From the NCBI RefSeq assembly GCF_004118155.1, contig NZ_SAIQ01000003.1, positions 62,001 through 126,000 on the forward strand: a stretch of 64,000 bases of DNA, read 5' to 3'. A model generated the notes under the pieces. That model made no database searches and was not told where the DNA came from. It was given only the letters and a program-made list of their open reading frames with translations. Made by a program: the position numbers and the translations under genes. Source of the DNA: Edaphocola flava. Its GTDB lineage: Bacteria > Bacteroidota > Bacteroidia > Chitinophagales > Chitinophagaceae. Shown here one piece after another: positions 63,108 to 64,000 of the stretch. Numbering within the stretch: the first letter of the stretch is position 1; every line of letters begins with the position of its first letter.

Positions 63108-63578
63108 TTAGTTAGCTTTCATTACTGATTTTGTCTCTGGAGCAGAAGTAGCTGGTTTTGGAGTTACGCTACCAGTAATCTGCAGTACTTTAGTACCTAA
63201 ATTAGAGGTTACAGTAATGCTCTTATTGATCGGACCAGGACGACCCGGAGTAGAATATGCTACACGGATAGTGCCTTTTTTACCTGGTTTTACAGGCTCT
63301 TTAGACCAGGAAGGGCTAGTACAGCCACAAGATGCAGTAACAGATTGTAAGATAATCGGTTCTTTGCTTTTGTTTACAAATTCGAAGTCAAATTCAGCCT
63401 TATCACCTTCTTTAACGGTACCGAAATCATGAACTTCTTGTTTGAACTTCATTCCATCAGCCGGATTTGCAGCAGTAGTTGCTTCTTTTGCTTTTAAAGA
63501 CTTTCTGTTTTCCTGAGCAAAGGCAGCAGTAGTACCCATTAATAATAATACTGCTAAAGACATCAACGGTTTTTTCAT
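63108..63578 (-). CDS. DUF1573 protein (first of a pair)
   Basis: A 156-residue exported protein with the same fold as the next gene: HDFGTVKEGDKAEFDFEFVNKSKEPIIL, SCGCTSPSWSKEPVKPGKKGTIRVAYST, GPINKSITVTSNLGTKVLQITG. The signal peptide ends near AFAQ. About 25 residues of charged linker precede the domain, and a Pro/Thr-rich tail of 20 residues follows. It arose with its neighbour by tandem duplication. Confidence 0.85.
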   Translation of the reverse strand: MKKPLMSLAVLLLMGTTAAFAQENRKSLKAKEATTAANPADGMKFKQEVHDFGTVKEGDKAEFDFEFVNKSKEPIILQSVTASCGCTSPSWSKEPVKPGKKGTIRVAYSTPGRPGPINKSITVTSNLGTKVLQITGSVTPKPATSAPETKSVMKAN

Positions 63579-63620
63579 TTTTTATTAAAATTTATCAGTT
63601 TGAAAGAAATGTTTGCTTGT

Positions 63621-63628
63621 CAAAGTTA
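63621..63628 (-). promoter_or_regulatory. -7 box of the DUF1573 pair
   Basis: The minus strand reads TAACTTTG, an exact TAnnTTTG match, 43 bases before the start of the first gene. Confidence 0.5.
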
Positions 63629-63726
63629 ATACTACAAGACATAGTATAAAAGACAATTCGGGTTAATTGCCAGTTAAAAACATATGTATAACTTAACTAA
63701 TCCCGAATTGCAAGATGTGCATTTAA

Positions 63727-63843
63727 TTAAATTCTATTGGGGCAGCTGTATTTGCTTTTCTTTCCTGCTGCACAACCCTGAACCAATGTTCCGGCAAATA
63801 ACACAGCAAATACAACAACAATAACGCGAAGGTATTTTTTCAT
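63727..63843 (-). CDS. 38-residue putative lipoprotein
   Basis: A short frame with a typical lipoprotein signal (MKKYLRVIVVVFAVLFAG) and lipobox LVQGC giving a lipidated cysteine at 24. After that only 14 residues remain: CAAGKKSKYSCPNR plus isoleucine, with a second cysteine. The good signal peptide and lipobox argue that it is real. It lies about 150 bases upstream of the DUF1573 pair on the same strand. The function is unknown. Confidence 0.6.
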   Translation of the reverse strand: MKKYLRVIVVVFAVLFAGTLVQGCAAGKKSKYSCPNRI

Positions 63844-64000
63844 TGAAATAAATTATTTTATATGATTATTTTTTAGACTATATATAACAAAGTTAGTAAA
63901 ATTTGAATATCTTCCAATAATTAATTTTTTGAATATTTTAACTAATCAGAATCAATGCTTTACTAAAATTCCATTTCCTTCACATCTGCAGCAATCTCTA

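Noticed and set aside
63951-64000. Possible 3' end of a minus-strand gene at the right edge
   Set aside because: Two frames are open to the edge, one ending in VKEMEF and one with a CxxC-like CCRCEGNG; about 50 bases are too few to choose.

Overview
The window is a gene-dense piece of a Bacteroidota chromosome, most likely from the order Chitinophagales. Three proteins end in a type IX secretion (T9SS) type A sorting domain. Many genes are preceded by the Bacteroidota -7 promoter box TAnnTTTG, there are few Shine-Dalgarno sites, and families typical of the phylum are present (DUF3822 next to rsmD, DUF1573, DUF6799, a Nramp-UspA fusion, a transcarbamylase-type arginine pathway). No rRNA, tRNA, CRISPR, transposase or phage module was seen. 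The genus is not determined.

Layout. 1-5.7 kb: TrmH-like methyltransferase, ClpS, hotdog thioesterase, OxyR, a 233-bp dispersed repeat, a DUF6799 lipoprotein, a START-like protein, then rpiB-tatC. 5.7-10.9 kb: pdhB divergent from rpsP, followed by rimM and ftsK. 11-14.3 kb: two tandem secreted T9SS paralogues of unknown function. 14.4-17 kb (minus): coaX, a FadL-like outer-membrane protein and lptC. 17-22.3 kb: priA, the second copy of the 233-bp repeat, then the suhB-dut-pfkA operon. 22.5-24.3 kb: a large T9SS protein with YadA-like repeats and a peptidase S74 intramolecular chaperone. 24.3-33.3 kb: accC, bacilliredoxin, a formimidoylglutamase-like ureohydrolase, DUF3822-rsmD, a membrane protein, purine nucleoside phosphorylase, a YHS lipoprotein, ribD, a YigZ protein and an HMG-CoA lyase-like enzyme. 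33.3-41.6 kb: lipoprotein, thioredoxin-fold protein, rarA, DinB, SanA-like, Nramp-UspA, CrtI-like oxidoreductase and an envelope protein. 42-51 kb: pnp, an M13 peptidase, an ECF sigma/anti-sigma/beta-barrel trio and a TPR histidine kinase. 51.3-59.9 kb: an eight-gene arginine operon (GNAT, argG, argC, argD, argF', argB, argE, argH) with mostly overlapping or closely spaced genes and one terminator. 59.9-64 kb (minus): DEAD-box helicase, MFS transporter, two DUF1573 proteins and a 38-residue lipoprotein.

The most interesting signal is the ~225-nt leader of the arginine operon. It has a near-perfect promoter, a 24-codon upstream ORF with arginine codons at positions 2 and 4 and tandem TAG stops, a hairpin that overlaps those stops, and then a terminator-like hairpin just before a GTG start. 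Together these suggest a leader-peptide attenuator for arginine synthesis. Others worth a look are the two-copy structured intergenic repeat, a pantothenate kinase without its usual catalytic aspartate, a transcarbamylase with an ambiguous specificity residue, and an S74 chaperone placed inside a T9SS cargo protein.

Start codons were often moved downstream of the longest open frame, using family alignments from memory, signal peptides and the position of TAnnTTTG boxes. Promoters and terminators were found by eye, not by a scoring program.
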